A DNA stretch of 64,000 nt, taken from CAJXVA01 sp963761755. Lineage in GTDB: Bacteria > Myxococcota_A > Polyangia > Nannocystales > Nannocystaceae. This document shows, piece after piece, positions 1 through 7,481 of this stretch. The DNA lies in the NCBI GenBank assembly GCA_963761755.1, contig CAVXIC010000039.1, positions 1,054,001 through 1,118,000 of the forward strand. Reading direction: 5' to 3'. A program made the translations under genes and the position numbers. The first letter of the stretch is position 1; each line of letters opens with the position of its first letter. The notes beneath the pieces were generated by a model that saw only the letters and a list, made by a program, of their open reading frames with translations, made no database searches and was not told the origin of the DNA.

Positions 1-694
1 GCGTGAACGCACCGCGATCGCAGAAGACGTCACAGGAGTCGGCGAGGCCCTCGGCCGCGACGGCGGGGAGAATCTCGTCGATCACCTTGGCGACGAACGC
101 CGCCCGCTTCGCATCGCTGCCCCGGGCTTCCTCCGGAACGGCGTGGGCGGCCATGCACGTGGCGGTCACGCGGAATCCGCCTTCATCCTGCAGCCGCCGG
201 ATGACGCGCAGCTGCTTGATCTCGGTGTCGAGGTCGAGCCCGTAGCCGCTCTTGATCTCGAACGTGGTCGTGCCGGTCCGGCGCATTCTCGCGATGCGTG
301 CGAGAGACTGCAGATAGAGTTCATCTTCGCTGGCGGCCCGCGTCTGCCGGACCGAGTTGAGGATCCCGCCACCTGCGGCGAAGATCTCCTCATAGTCCGC
401 GCCCTGAAGGCGCAGCTCCAGCTCGTCCTTGCGATCGCCCGCCCACACCAGGTGGGTGTGCGCGTCGACCAGCGCCGGCATCAGCGTTTCGCCGGAGCAG
501 TCGATCACCTCTCCGCGCCGCAGCGGGCCGGGGACGTCGTCGGCCGGGCCGACCCAGGCGATCGTGCCCTCGTCGTTGATGGCGACGCTGCCGCCCCCGA
601 TGATCCCCAGCTCGGACATGGCTGCGCCGCCGCGCGGACCCGCGGGTCCGGACAGCGTCACAACGGCGGCAGCACGATGGAGGAGCAGTCCCAT
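1..694 (-). CDS. hutI: Imidazolonepropionase, 3' end cut by the window edge
   Basis: Imidazolonepropionase hydrolyses 4-imidazolone-5-propanoate to N-formimidoyl-glutamate, the third step of histidine breakdown, in the cytoplasm. About 231 codons are visible. The N-terminal region shows the amidohydrolase metal motif VDAHTHLVWAGDR, and near the window edge the family pattern CDVFCDRGAF is recognisable. The ATG at 694 directly follows the TGA of hutU (TGAATG), so the two genes are co-transcribed and probably translationally coupled. The C-terminal 170 or so residues lie outside the window. The gene belongs to the myxobacterium-like block. Family assignment is firm; the exact host is inferred. 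Confidence 0.92.
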   Translation of the reverse strand, partial: MGLLLHRAAAVVTLSGPAGPRGGAAMSELGIIGGGSVAINDEGTIAWVGPADDVPGPLRRGEVIDCSGETLMPALVDAHTHLVWAGDRKDELELRLQGADYEEIFAAGGGILNSVRQTRAASEDELYLQSLARIARMRRTGTTTFEIKSGYGLDLDTEIKQLRVIRRLQDEGGFRVTATCMAAHAVPEEARGSDAKRAAFVAKVIDEILPAVAAEGLADSCDVFCDRGAFT

Positions 695-2365
695 TCAGCC
701 CACCCCTTCGTTCTCGGTTCGACCCGGTACGCGTACGCCGTGCTCCTTGGCGAAGGCGAGCGCCTCGTCGTAGCCCGCATCCACGTGACGAACGACGCCC
801 ATCCCGGGGTCGCTGCGAAGTACCCGCGCGAGCCGCCGGGCTGCGCCCTGGGAGCCGTCTGCGACGACGACCATCCCCGCGTGCAGCGAGTATCCCATGC
901 CGACGCCGCCCCCGTGATGGAAGGACACCCACGTCGCGCCGGCGGCGGTGTTGATCAGCGCGTTGAGGATCGGCCAGTCCGCGATCGCGTCGGACCCGTC
1001 CTTCATCGACTCGGTCTCCCGGTTGGGCGACGCAACCGAGCCGCAGTCGAGGTGGTCTCGACCGATGACAATCGGGCCTTCGACCCTGCCGGAGGCGACC
1101 AAGTCGTTGAACAGAAGACCGGCCTTGTCGCGTTCGTCGTACCCGAGCCAGCAGATCCGGCAGGGCAGCCCCTGGAACTTCACGTGCTTCTGTGCCAGCT
1201 CGATCCACCGATGCAAGGAGCGATTCTCGGGGAAGAGCTTCAGCAGCTCGGCGTCGGTCACGGCGATGTCGGCGGGGTTGCCCGAGAGGGCTGCCCAGCG
1301 GAAGGGGCCCTGCCCCTCGCAGAACAGCGGACGGATGTACTCGGGAATGAAGCCCTTGATCTCGAAGGCGTCCTCGACGCCAGCCTTTACGGCCTGTGCG
1401 CGAATGTTGTTGCCGTAGTCGAAGGCGATCGCGCCGGCATCCTGCATCGCCCGCATGGCTGCGACGTGTTTGCCCATCGCCTCGACGCTGCGGCGGACGT
1501 AGTCCTTGGGGTCGTCGCGGCGCAGCGCGTCGGCCTCGGACAGGGACAGGCCGTCGGGGATGTACCCGTGGAGCTCGTCGTGGGCGCTGGTCTGATCGGT
1601 GACCACGTGGGGAACGCGTCCGCGCCGGACGAGCTCGGGAAGCACCTGCGCACAGTTGCCCAGCAGGCCGACGCTCAGCGCCTCCTTCTTCGCGACCGCC
1701 TCATCGATGAGTCGAAGCGCCTCATCGAGGTCGTCGGTCGACGTCATGAGGTAGCCATGATCGACGCGACGCTGGATCCGGGCGGGGTCGACCTCGACAC
1801 AGAGCACCGCGGCGCCGGCCATGAGCGCAGCGAGCGGCTGCGCGCCCCCCATGCCTCCGAGCCCGCCGGTCAGAACGAACCTGCCCTCGAGCGATCCCCC
1901 GAAGTGGGTGCGCGCACACGCAGCGAAGGTCTCGTAGGTGCCCTGCAGAATCCCCTGCGTGCCGATGTAGATCCAGCTTCCCGCCGTCATCTGACCGTAC
2001 ATCGTCAGGCCCATCTTCTCGAGCCGGTGGAACTCGTCCCAGTTGGCCCAGTTGCCGACCAGGTTGGAGTTGGCGATCAGTACGCGAGGCGCGTCCTCGT
2101 GCGTCTTGAAGATGCCCGCCGCGCGACCGCTCTGAACGAGCAGCGTCTCGTCGTCGCCGAGGTCGCGGAGCGAGGCCACGATCCGGTGGTAGTCCTGCCA
2201 GGTTCGCGCGGCCTTGCCCGTCCCGCCGTAGACCACGAGGTCCTCGGGACGCTCGGCAACCTCGGGATCGAGGTTGTTCATCAACATGCGAAGGGCGGCC
2301 TCCTGCTGCCACCCTTTGCAGGTCAGGTCTTTGCCTCGGGGAGCGCGGACAGGTTCGTACGCCAT
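695..2365 (-). CDS. hutU: Urocanate hydratase (urocanase)
   Basis: Urocanase converts urocanate to 4-imidazolone-5-propanoate using tightly bound NAD+ as an electrophile. The 556-residue length is normal for the family. The urocanase signature is present: YGGTGKAARTW near residue 46, LTGGLGGMGGAQP near 170 (dinucleotide binding), the conserved FDYGNNIRAQA segment near 320, and FCEGQGPFRWAALSG near 350. The start at 2365 gives the usual MAYEPVRAPRGKDLTCKGW opening. It is followed immediately by hutI, giving a hutUI operon. No hutH is seen upstream within the window; a lipoprotein gene lies there instead. Confidence 0.96.
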   Translation of the reverse strand: MAYEPVRAPRGKDLTCKGWQQEAALRMLMNNLDPEVAERPEDLVVYGGTGKAARTWQDYHRIVASLRDLGDDETLLVQSGRAAGIFKTHEDAPRVLIANSNLVGNWANWDEFHRLEKMGLTMYGQMTAGSWIYIGTQGILQGTYETFAACARTHFGGSLEGRFVLTGGLGGMGGAQPLAALMAGAAVLCVEVDPARIQRRVDHGYLMTSTDDLDEALRLIDEAVAKKEALSVGLLGNCAQVLPELVRRGRVPHVVTDQTSAHDELHGYIPDGLSLSEADALRRDDPKDYVRRSVEAMGKHVAAMRAMQDAGAIAFDYGNNIRAQAVKAGVEDAFEIKGFIPEYIRPLFCEGQGPFRWAALSGNPADIAVTDAELLKLFPENRSLHRWIELAQKHVKFQGLPCRICWLGYDERDKAGLLFNDLVASGRVEGPIVIGRDHLDCGSVASPNRETESMKDGSDAIADWPILNALINTAAGATWVSFHHGGGVGMGYSLHAGMVVVADGSQGAARRLARVLRSDPGMGVVRHVDAGYDEALAFAKEHGVRVPGRTENEGVG

Positions 2366-2463
2366 GGTGCGAACCTAGCAGCCAAACGCGTAGCTCGACA
2401 CGACGCCCGCCTCGCGCAGAGGCGAGGAGACACACGCACGCCTCGGACGCCGCGACCCTGGGG

Positions 2464-3591
2464 TCAATCGAAGCTCGAGCAGTAGTCGAATCCGCTGGGG
2501 ATCTTCGGGTAGTAGGCGATCGTGTTCCAGCACATCTCGTCCATCGTGCCGGGGCCCCCGAAGGTGGTGCCGTCGCGGCCCGTGGAGTCGTAGAAGCAGT
2601 GGTTGCGAATCTCGTCGCCGGGCATGAGCTCGAAGTCGATCGCCTTCATGTTCTGGTTCTCGAAGTCGAACGGGTCGTCCCGGTTCATCTCGAGGATCAT
2701 CTCTTCGTCGCGCCAGACTTCGCTGTAGAGCACGCTGCCCAGGTCGTGGGCGTGCATCGACGTTCCGAAGACGTGGAGCGGCTCGGGGAACTGCGAGGCG
2801 GTCACCTCGCCTCTGCAGGTCATGACGTGCTCGTGGGCGGGCTCGCCCGGAGGAATCTCGATACCTTGGATGTCTCCAAACACCAGCGTGCCGGCGTTGT
2901 TGGGCCGCAGGTTCTCGGTGACGTAGAAGTCGAAGCCGCTGTTGTCCGTCTGCCCAGAGACGCCCAACGGGTTGTTGTAGTGGACCTGCAGCCGAAGCGT
3001 GACCTTGCCACCGGGGCTGTCGCCGACCAAGAAGCCTGCCTCGGGCGGGAGCTCGAAACGGGTCTCTCCGGGCGCCCAGGCCCAGACCATGTCGCCTTCG
3101 AGGTCGAAGCACGAGTACCCATCGGGGGACCCCGAGGGGTTCTCGGTCATCGTCACGACGAAGTGGTGCACGTGGGCGGCGTTGTCGATGACGGCGTCGA
3201 ACGCGGTGATGTGGCCGAGCTGGTCGAGGGAGAACGAGAAGTCCCAGCAGTTGTAGGAGGTCTCCACCGGCGGAATGGAGAAGTTGTCGACGCGCAGCTC
3301 GACCTTCTCACCGAGGTCGTCCGTGTTGCCCGTCTCGTCGCTACCGGACCCATCGTCTCCCTGCGTGCTGGTCCCCGAGGGGGACGTCGGGTTGGTCGAG
3401 TTGGTCGGATCGGTCGACTCGGTCTCGTTCGCGGACGTCGAGGACGGTCCATCGGTGCTCGACCCCTCGCCCATGGACGCGCCACCGCTGGCGTCCGATG
3501 CGTCGTCTTCGGCGCCGTCGCTGCTACATGCGGACGTGGCGAGCATCGTCACCGCCATCATCCACGCCCCCGTCAACAACCCAACCTTCAT
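2464..3591 (-). CDS. Putative copper type II ascorbate-dependent monooxygenase-like lipoprotein
   Basis: The 375-residue protein begins with a lipoprotein signal peptide ending in a lipobox-like ATSACSS, so it is probably lipid-anchored outside the cytoplasmic membrane. A roughly 60-residue linker rich in Ser, Thr, Asp and Gly follows. The rest resembles the copper monooxygenase fold of PHM and DBH: HVHHFVVTM near residue 140 (His-His copper ligands), FGTSMHAHDLG near 270 (HxH ligands), and a C-terminal MDEMCWNTIAYYPK with the candidate Met ligand. Such lipoproteins with acidic T/S linkers are common in Nannocystineae. The substrate is unknown. Its start codon sits exactly at a junction with an IS256 fragment, so its promoter has been lost. 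The N-terminal PHM-like domain is degenerate, so activity is uncertain. Confidence 0.75.
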   Translation of the reverse strand: MKVGLLTGAWMMAVTMLATSACSSDGAEDDASDASGGASMGEGSSTDGPSSTSANETESTDPTNSTNPTSPSGTSTQGDDGSGSDETGNTDDLGEKVELRVDNFSIPPVETSYNCWDFSFSLDQLGHITAFDAVIDNAAHVHHFVVTMTENPSGSPDGYSCFDLEGDMVWAWAPGETRFELPPEAGFLVGDSPGGKVTLRLQVHYNNPLGVSGQTDNSGFDFYVTENLRPNNAGTLVFGDIQGIEIPPGEPAHEHVMTCRGEVTASQFPEPLHVFGTSMHAHDLGSVLYSEVWRDEEMILEMNRDDPFDFENQNMKAIDFELMPGDEIRNHCFYDSTGRDGTTFGGPGTMDEMCWNTIAYYPKIPSGFDYCSSFD

Positions 3592-4291
3592 CGGAATTGT
3601 CCTCGATGCCCGCTACGAGAAGATGCGGCACGGCGGGGTGGTTCGTGACGCCGCCGTGCTCTCGGCCATCGGCATCGGCCCTGACGAGCGCCGCCGAGCA
3701 CTCGGCGTCTCGGTCGCGCTGTCGGAGGCGGAGGTGCACTGGCGGGCCTTCCTGGAGAGCCTCCAGGCCCGTGGCCTGCGTGGCGTCGAGTATGTCGTCT
3801 CCGACGACCACGCCGGGCTACGCGCCGCGCGCAGGGCCGTGCTCGGCGGCGCGACGTGGCAGCGCTGCCAGTTCCACCTGGCCCAAAACGCCATCCATCA
3901 CGCGCCAAACATCGCAGTTCGCAAGCGCATCGGGGCCGAGCTGCGCGAGGTTTGGAACGCCGGTTCCACGGCCAAGGCAGAAACCGCCCTGGCGGAGCTG
4001 GTCGCGGATTACCGGGACACCGCCCCGAAACTCGCCTCATGGCTGGAGGAGAATGTGCCAGAGGGCCTGGCCGTCCTCTCCCTGCCCGAGCACCACCGCC
4101 GCCGACTGCGCACCTCGAACCCGATGGAACGCGCCGTGCAGCAGGAGCTCAAGCGCCGAACGAGCAAGGTCAAGGTGTTCCCGAACGAGGCCTCGCTCGA
4201 GCGCCTCGTCAGCGCCGTGCTGGTCGAGATCGACGACAAATGGGCCGCCGACACCAAGGCCTACATCAAGTGGGAATGCCAGGATGCGTGA
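3587..4291 (+). pseudogene. IS256-family transposase, N-terminal part missing
   Basis: The reading frame from 3587 starts directly at the family motif FIGIVLDARYEKMRHGG, which holds the first catalytic Asp. It continues through VVSDDHAGLRAA (second Asp), the QRCQFHLAQN helix and TSNPMERAVQQELKRRT (catalytic Glu) to the natural stop at 4291. A full IS256 transposase has about 400 residues, so roughly the first 160 are absent. No start codon exists for this fragment; upstream the same frame is only the antisense of the lipoprotein gene. The break point coincides within about 10 bases with the lipoprotein start codon, which marks a recombination or assembly joint. Confidence 0.85.
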
Positions 4292-4326
4292 TCACGGCGC
4301 CGCTGAAATTCCAGACGTCAGGTTGC

Positions 4327-4511
4327 TCAATCCTCGAGAACGCGCCCAGGGAAGCGCAGGTAAAGGAGCACAAGCGCGTAGCCGAGCCGATTGGCGTCGC
4401 CGCGCTTGTCCGCAACCGCGGCGAGGTCGTCCGCCGCCAGGGTGTAGTGACGGGCGATCCCATGCTCGTCGGTGGGCGGCTCCAGGTGGCGCGCCCACAG
4501 CTCGTCGCCTA
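4327..4511 (-). pseudogene. Tn3-family transposase N-terminal fragment
   Basis: On the minus strand, 4511 down to the TGA at 4327 encodes about 60 residues including ARHYTLAADDLAAV, RGDANRLGYALVL and LYLRFPGRVL. This is the well conserved N-terminal region (DUF4158) of Tn3-family transposases. The start region is interrupted by the IS5-family element beginning at 4512, and the remaining 900 or so residues are missing. It is a dead scrap, but it shows that a Tn3-type transposon once occupied this replicon, consistent with two resolvase relics elsewhere in the window. Confidence 0.65.
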
Positions 4512-5385
4512 AGAGCGTGTTTGGCGAGATGTTCGTGTCAGGCGAGCCTGCGCAGCATGAGGTGGATCATGGAGAGCTTGATGAAGGCCTCGGCTGACTG
4601 GAGCCGGCGCTCGTAGTCCTTGGCGAGCCGGCGCGAGCGGCCGAGCCAGGCGAAGGTGCGCTCGACGACCCAGCGGCGTGGCTGGACGGCGAAGCCTTGC
4701 TGACCCTCGGCGCGCCGGACGACCTCGATCCGGATACCTCGTTCGGCAGCCCACGATGACAGAGGATGCCCTGCATACGCGCCATCGGCCCAGATCAGCT
4801 CCAGGCGGGGCTGGAGCGGACGCAGCCCCGAGAGCAGGCGCCGCGCTCCGGCCTGGTCGGAGACGTGGGCGGCGCTCACGTCCTGCGACAGCATGAGCCC
4901 CTCGGTGTCGACCAGGAGGTGCCGCTTGCGCCCCTGCACGCCCTTGCCGCCGTCGTAGCCCCGCACGCCGCCCGCCCGGGTCGTGCGCACGCTTTGGCTG
5001 TCCATGATCCCGGCCGAGGCGTCGGGCTGCCGGCCGCGCCGGAGGCGAACGGCCCTGCGGAGCGCCTCATGGAGCCGGTGCAGGAGCCCCCGCCCATCCC
5101 ACCGCCGGTGATGGTAGTAGACCGTCTGCCAGGGCGGGAAGTCGCGCGGGAGCTGGCGCCACTGGCATCCCGTGCGCACGAGGTAGAGCATGGCGTCGAT
5201 GACGAGCCGAGGCGGCCAGCGCCTGCGGCGGCCGCCGGCCAGTTCGGGAAGGTGGTGTCGGACCTGCGCCCATTGCGCGTCGGTCAGGCTGCTCGGATAT
5301 GGTGCTCTCATGTCGGCATAAACGCGCGAGCCACCCCGCCCGGCTCAGCGCCAAACCCGGCCTACCGCCTCGCCAAACACGCTCT
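4512..5385. mobile_element. IS5-family insertion sequence (IS427/IS1031-like), intact
   Basis: The element is about 874 bp and is bounded by perfect 17-bp inverted repeats, agagcgtgtttggcgag at 4512-4528 and its reverse complement at 5369-5385. It holds one complete transposase gene. The bases flanking the repeats read TAA on the left and TGA on the right, so no clean target duplication of the TNA type is visible. It interrupts the Tn3 transposase scrap to its left. Confidence 0.85.
4538..5311 (-). CDS. IS5-family transposase
   Basis: A 257-residue DDE transposase of the IS427/IS1031 type. It starts MRAPYPSSLTDAQWAQV, typical of the family. The catalytic residues are visible: Asp in GIMDSQSVRT, Asp in LIWADGAYAGH, and Glu in RRWVVERTFAWLGRSRRLAK. 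Many relatives are made from two overlapping frames by frameshifting; here a single frame covers the whole protein. It fills almost the whole element, so the copy is probably functional. Confidence 0.9.
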   Translation of the reverse strand: MRAPYPSSLTDAQWAQVRHHLPELAGGRRRRWPPRLVIDAMLYLVRTGCQWRQLPRDFPPWQTVYYHHRRWDGRGLLHRLHEALRRAVRLRRGRQPDASAGIMDSQSVRTTRAGGVRGYDGGKGVQGRKRHLLVDTEGLMLSQDVSAAHVSDQAGARRLLSGLRPLQPRLELIWADGAYAGHPLSSWAAERGIRIEVVRRAEGQQGFAVQPRRWVVERTFAWLGRSRRLAKDYERRLQSAEAFIKLSMIHLMLRRLA

Positions 5386-5568
5386 GAGGCCGCCGGGTCG
5401 GGAGCCTCCGACAACCACCTGTTATTCATAAGGGGCATGGACGGTTCCGCAGCGCTTGTGGGGCAGGCCTGGTCCATCGGGCCGTCGAACGATCCGTGCA
5501 CAGCCTTGCCTCGGATAGCATTGCCTCGTAGCCTGCCCCATCCGTCAAGTGGGGCATGAGGGCAGACG

Positions 5569-5928
5569 ATGACAGAGAAAGCGGTCAGGGTCACCGTGGG
5601 TGAGAATGGCCGCCTGGTGCTGCCTGCTCCCTTCCGCAGGGCGCTGGGGCTCTCGGGCACGGGCCAGGTGGTGCTCACCCTGGAGGGCGACGCCGTGCGC
5701 GTCAGCTCCGTGCGACAGCGGCTCATGGACGCTCGTACGCGCTTCCGCCGCTTCGTGCCGGCGGGACAGGGTATGGTCGACGCCCTGATCGAGGAGCGCC
5801 GCTCAGAGGCGGCCGAGGAGGACACCGCGGTCGGCACGGGCACTGAGGGGCCGGGTGCCGCGAAGGGCGATGGTGGGGACGATGTCCCTCCGACAGCCTC
5901 GCCCGCCCCCGAAGACGACCCTCACTAG
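5569..5928 (+). CDS. AbrB/SpoVT-type antitoxin (VapB-like)
   Basis: A 119-residue protein whose first 50 residues form an AbrB/MazE-type swapped-hairpin DNA-binding domain (VRVTVGENGRLVLPAPFRRALGL). The rest is a low-complexity acidic tail that would wrap the toxin. It is followed 8 bases later by a PIN-domain gene, the classic vapBC order, so it should bind and neutralise that toxin and autorepress the operon. The 180 bases upstream, to the IS5 element, hold no gene and should contain the promoter. No clear operator palindrome was seen. Confidence 0.82.
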   Translation: MTEKAVRVTVGENGRLVLPAPFRRALGLSGTGQVVLTLEGDAVRVSSVRQRLMDARTRFRRFVPAGQGMVDALIEERRSEAAEEDTAVGTGTEGPGAAKGDGGDDVPPTASPAPEDDPH

Positions 5929-5936
5929 GCCGCCCG

Positions 5937-6353
5937 GTGCCCGCCTGCGTCGTCGACGCCTCCGTGGTGCTCGCCTTCCTCGACGAGGAGGAGGGGGCCG
6001 ACGCCGCCGCGGACGCGCTCGAGGACGCTGCCATCTCCGCGGTGAACCTTGCCGAGATGGTGGCGAGGCTCATCCGAGGCGGCCTGCCGCCCGAGGAACT
6101 CAACGGCGTGCTCGCCCCCTTCCCCTTCTCGGTGATCCCGTTCGCCGAGGCCGACGCCCGCGCCGCGGGGCTGCTGCGCGCCGTCACCGAGCCCGTGCGG
6201 CGCGCCCTGCCCTCGCCGCGCCGCACGCTCAGTCACGGCGACCACGCCTGCCTCGCGCTGGCCGCCCGACTCCGCTTGCCCGCGGTCACCGCCGACCGGG
6301 ACTGGGCGCTCTACGCCGAGGCGGTGGGGGTGGAGGTGCGGACGATCCGGTAG
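5937..6353 (+). CDS. vapC: PIN-domain ribonuclease toxin (VapC-like)
   Basis: A 138-residue PIN-domain protein that begins with a GTG codon (CVVDASVVLAFLDEEEGA). The four acidic residues expected of the Mg2+-dependent active site are present: Asp in VVDASV, Glu in AVNLAEMV, Asp in LSHGDHACLALA and Asp in VTADRDW. Members of this family typically cleave tRNA or rRNA when freed from the antitoxin. It is spaced 8 bases behind the AbrB-type antitoxin and likely co-translated. There is no sign of truncation. Confidence 0.88.
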   Translation: MPACVVDASVVLAFLDEEEGADAAADALEDAAISAVNLAEMVARLIRGGLPPEELNGVLAPFPFSVIPFAEADARAAGLLRAVTEPVRRALPSPRRTLSHGDHACLALAARLRLPAVTADRDWALYAEAVGVEVRTIR

Positions 6354-6432
6354 GGTGCTCGACAGGCCACCAACCCAAACTGGCTCGCGTATGAGTGATA
6401 TCAGTTCACGGGCGTATCAGGCATGCCCGAGG

Positions 6433-7481
6433 GGCTCTGTTGCACGGAACGCCTGAAGGCCGAGCTTCCCCTTTCCCCGCGGCGGTCAGCCGACGGGTCG
6501 TGTGACGGGGATGCCGAGCGCGGTATAGCGGTTGAGGATGGCGATGCGGACTTGGAGTTCGGCGGTCTGGCGGTCGAAGTCGCGGGCCATGAGCTTTTGC
6601 CCGAGGAGCTTCATGCAGTTCATCTTGGTCTCGGCGCGGCTTCGGCGGTGGTATCCGCTCCATCGGCGCCAGATCGTGCGGCCGAGGCGCTTGATGGCGC
6701 GCAGAGCCTCGTTCCTCGCTTCTACGCCGGGGCTGTCCTTCTCCCAAGGCTTGGCATTTCGCCGGGGCGGGATGACAGCGTCCGCGCCGCGGTTCGCGAT
6801 GGCGTCGCGGCAGCCGCGGGTGTCGTAGGCGCCGTCGGCGGTGACCGAGACGATTGGCTCGTTTGCTGGGATCTGGCCGAGCAGGTCCGGTAGCACAGGC
6901 CCATCGCCGACGCCGCTGCCGGTGATCTCGACCGCGCGGACCTCGAGTGTCACCTCGTCGACGGCGAGGTGGACCTTTCGCCAGATCCGTCTGCGCGCCC
7001 CGCCATGCTTGCGCGCGTGCCATTCCCCCTCGCCTCGGACCTTGATGCCCGTGCTGTCCACGAGCAGGTGCAGCGGGCCGCCGCTGCCCCGGTAGGGCAG
7101 CTGAACGGCCAAGGTCTTCTGCCGTCGGCAGAGCGTCGAGAAGTCCGGCACCGGCCAGTCGAGCCCCGCGAACTTCAGAAGGCTCGCGACGAAGCCGGTC
7201 GTCTGGCGAAGCGGCAGGCCGAACAGCACCTTGATCGTCAGGCAAGCCTGGATCGCGGCGTCGCTGTAGACCGGCTGGCCGCCGCGCTTGCCCGATGGCG
7301 CCGCGTGCCAGGGCGTCGAAGGGTCGAACCAGACGGTCAGCGATCCACGCTCACGCAGCGACGCGTTGTAGGCGGACCAGTTCAGGGTGCGGTAGCGCGT
7401 CGGGGCAGGCTTGGACATGACGCCCAGCTATGCCGCTGGACCGGCAATGTGAATCCCGGGCAGGCTTCGTGCAACAAGGCC
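6433..7481. mobile_element. IS5-family (IS903-like) insertion sequence truncating hsdR
   Basis: A 1049-bp element with imperfect terminal repeats, ggctctgttgcac at 6433-6445 and gtgcaacaaggcc at 7469-7481. It carries one transposase gene. The 9-bp flanks (tgcccgagg on the left, ggtcgaagg on the right) do not match, and only the right side continues into hsdR coding sequence. So the insertion was followed by a deletion or recombination that removed the hsdR 3' end. Confidence 0.85.
6486..7418 (-). CDS. IS5-family transposase (IS903 group)
   Basis: A 310-residue DDE transposase with the familiar N-terminal DUF4372-free IS903 layout: YRTLNWSAYNASLRERGSL at the start, then LLVDSTGIKVRGEGEW (first Asp), SVTADGAYDTRGC (second Asp) and YHRRSRAETKMNCMKLLG (catalytic Glu). 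The frame is intact over the full element. A heavily damaged relative lies at 41740-42800, so this copy is the younger one. Confidence 0.92.
   Translation of the reverse strand: MSKPAPTRYRTLNWSAYNASLRERGSLTVWFDPSTPWHAAPSGKRGGQPVYSDAAIQACLTIKVLFGLPLRQTTGFVASLLKFAGLDWPVPDFSTLCRRQKTLAVQLPYRGSGGPLHLLVDSTGIKVRGEGEWHARKHGGARRRIWRKVHLAVDEVTLEVRAVEITGSGVGDGPVLPDLLGQIPANEPIVSVTADGAYDTRGCRDAIANRGADAVIPPRRNAKPWEKDSPGVEARNEALRAIKRLGRTIWRRWSGYHRRSRAETKMNCMKLLGQKLMARDFDRQTAELQVRIAILNRYTALGIPVTRPVG

Noticed and set aside
143..2485. 780-codon open frame on the plus strand
   Set aside because: It is the antisense of hutU and hutI; open only because of high GC. No domain and poor composition.
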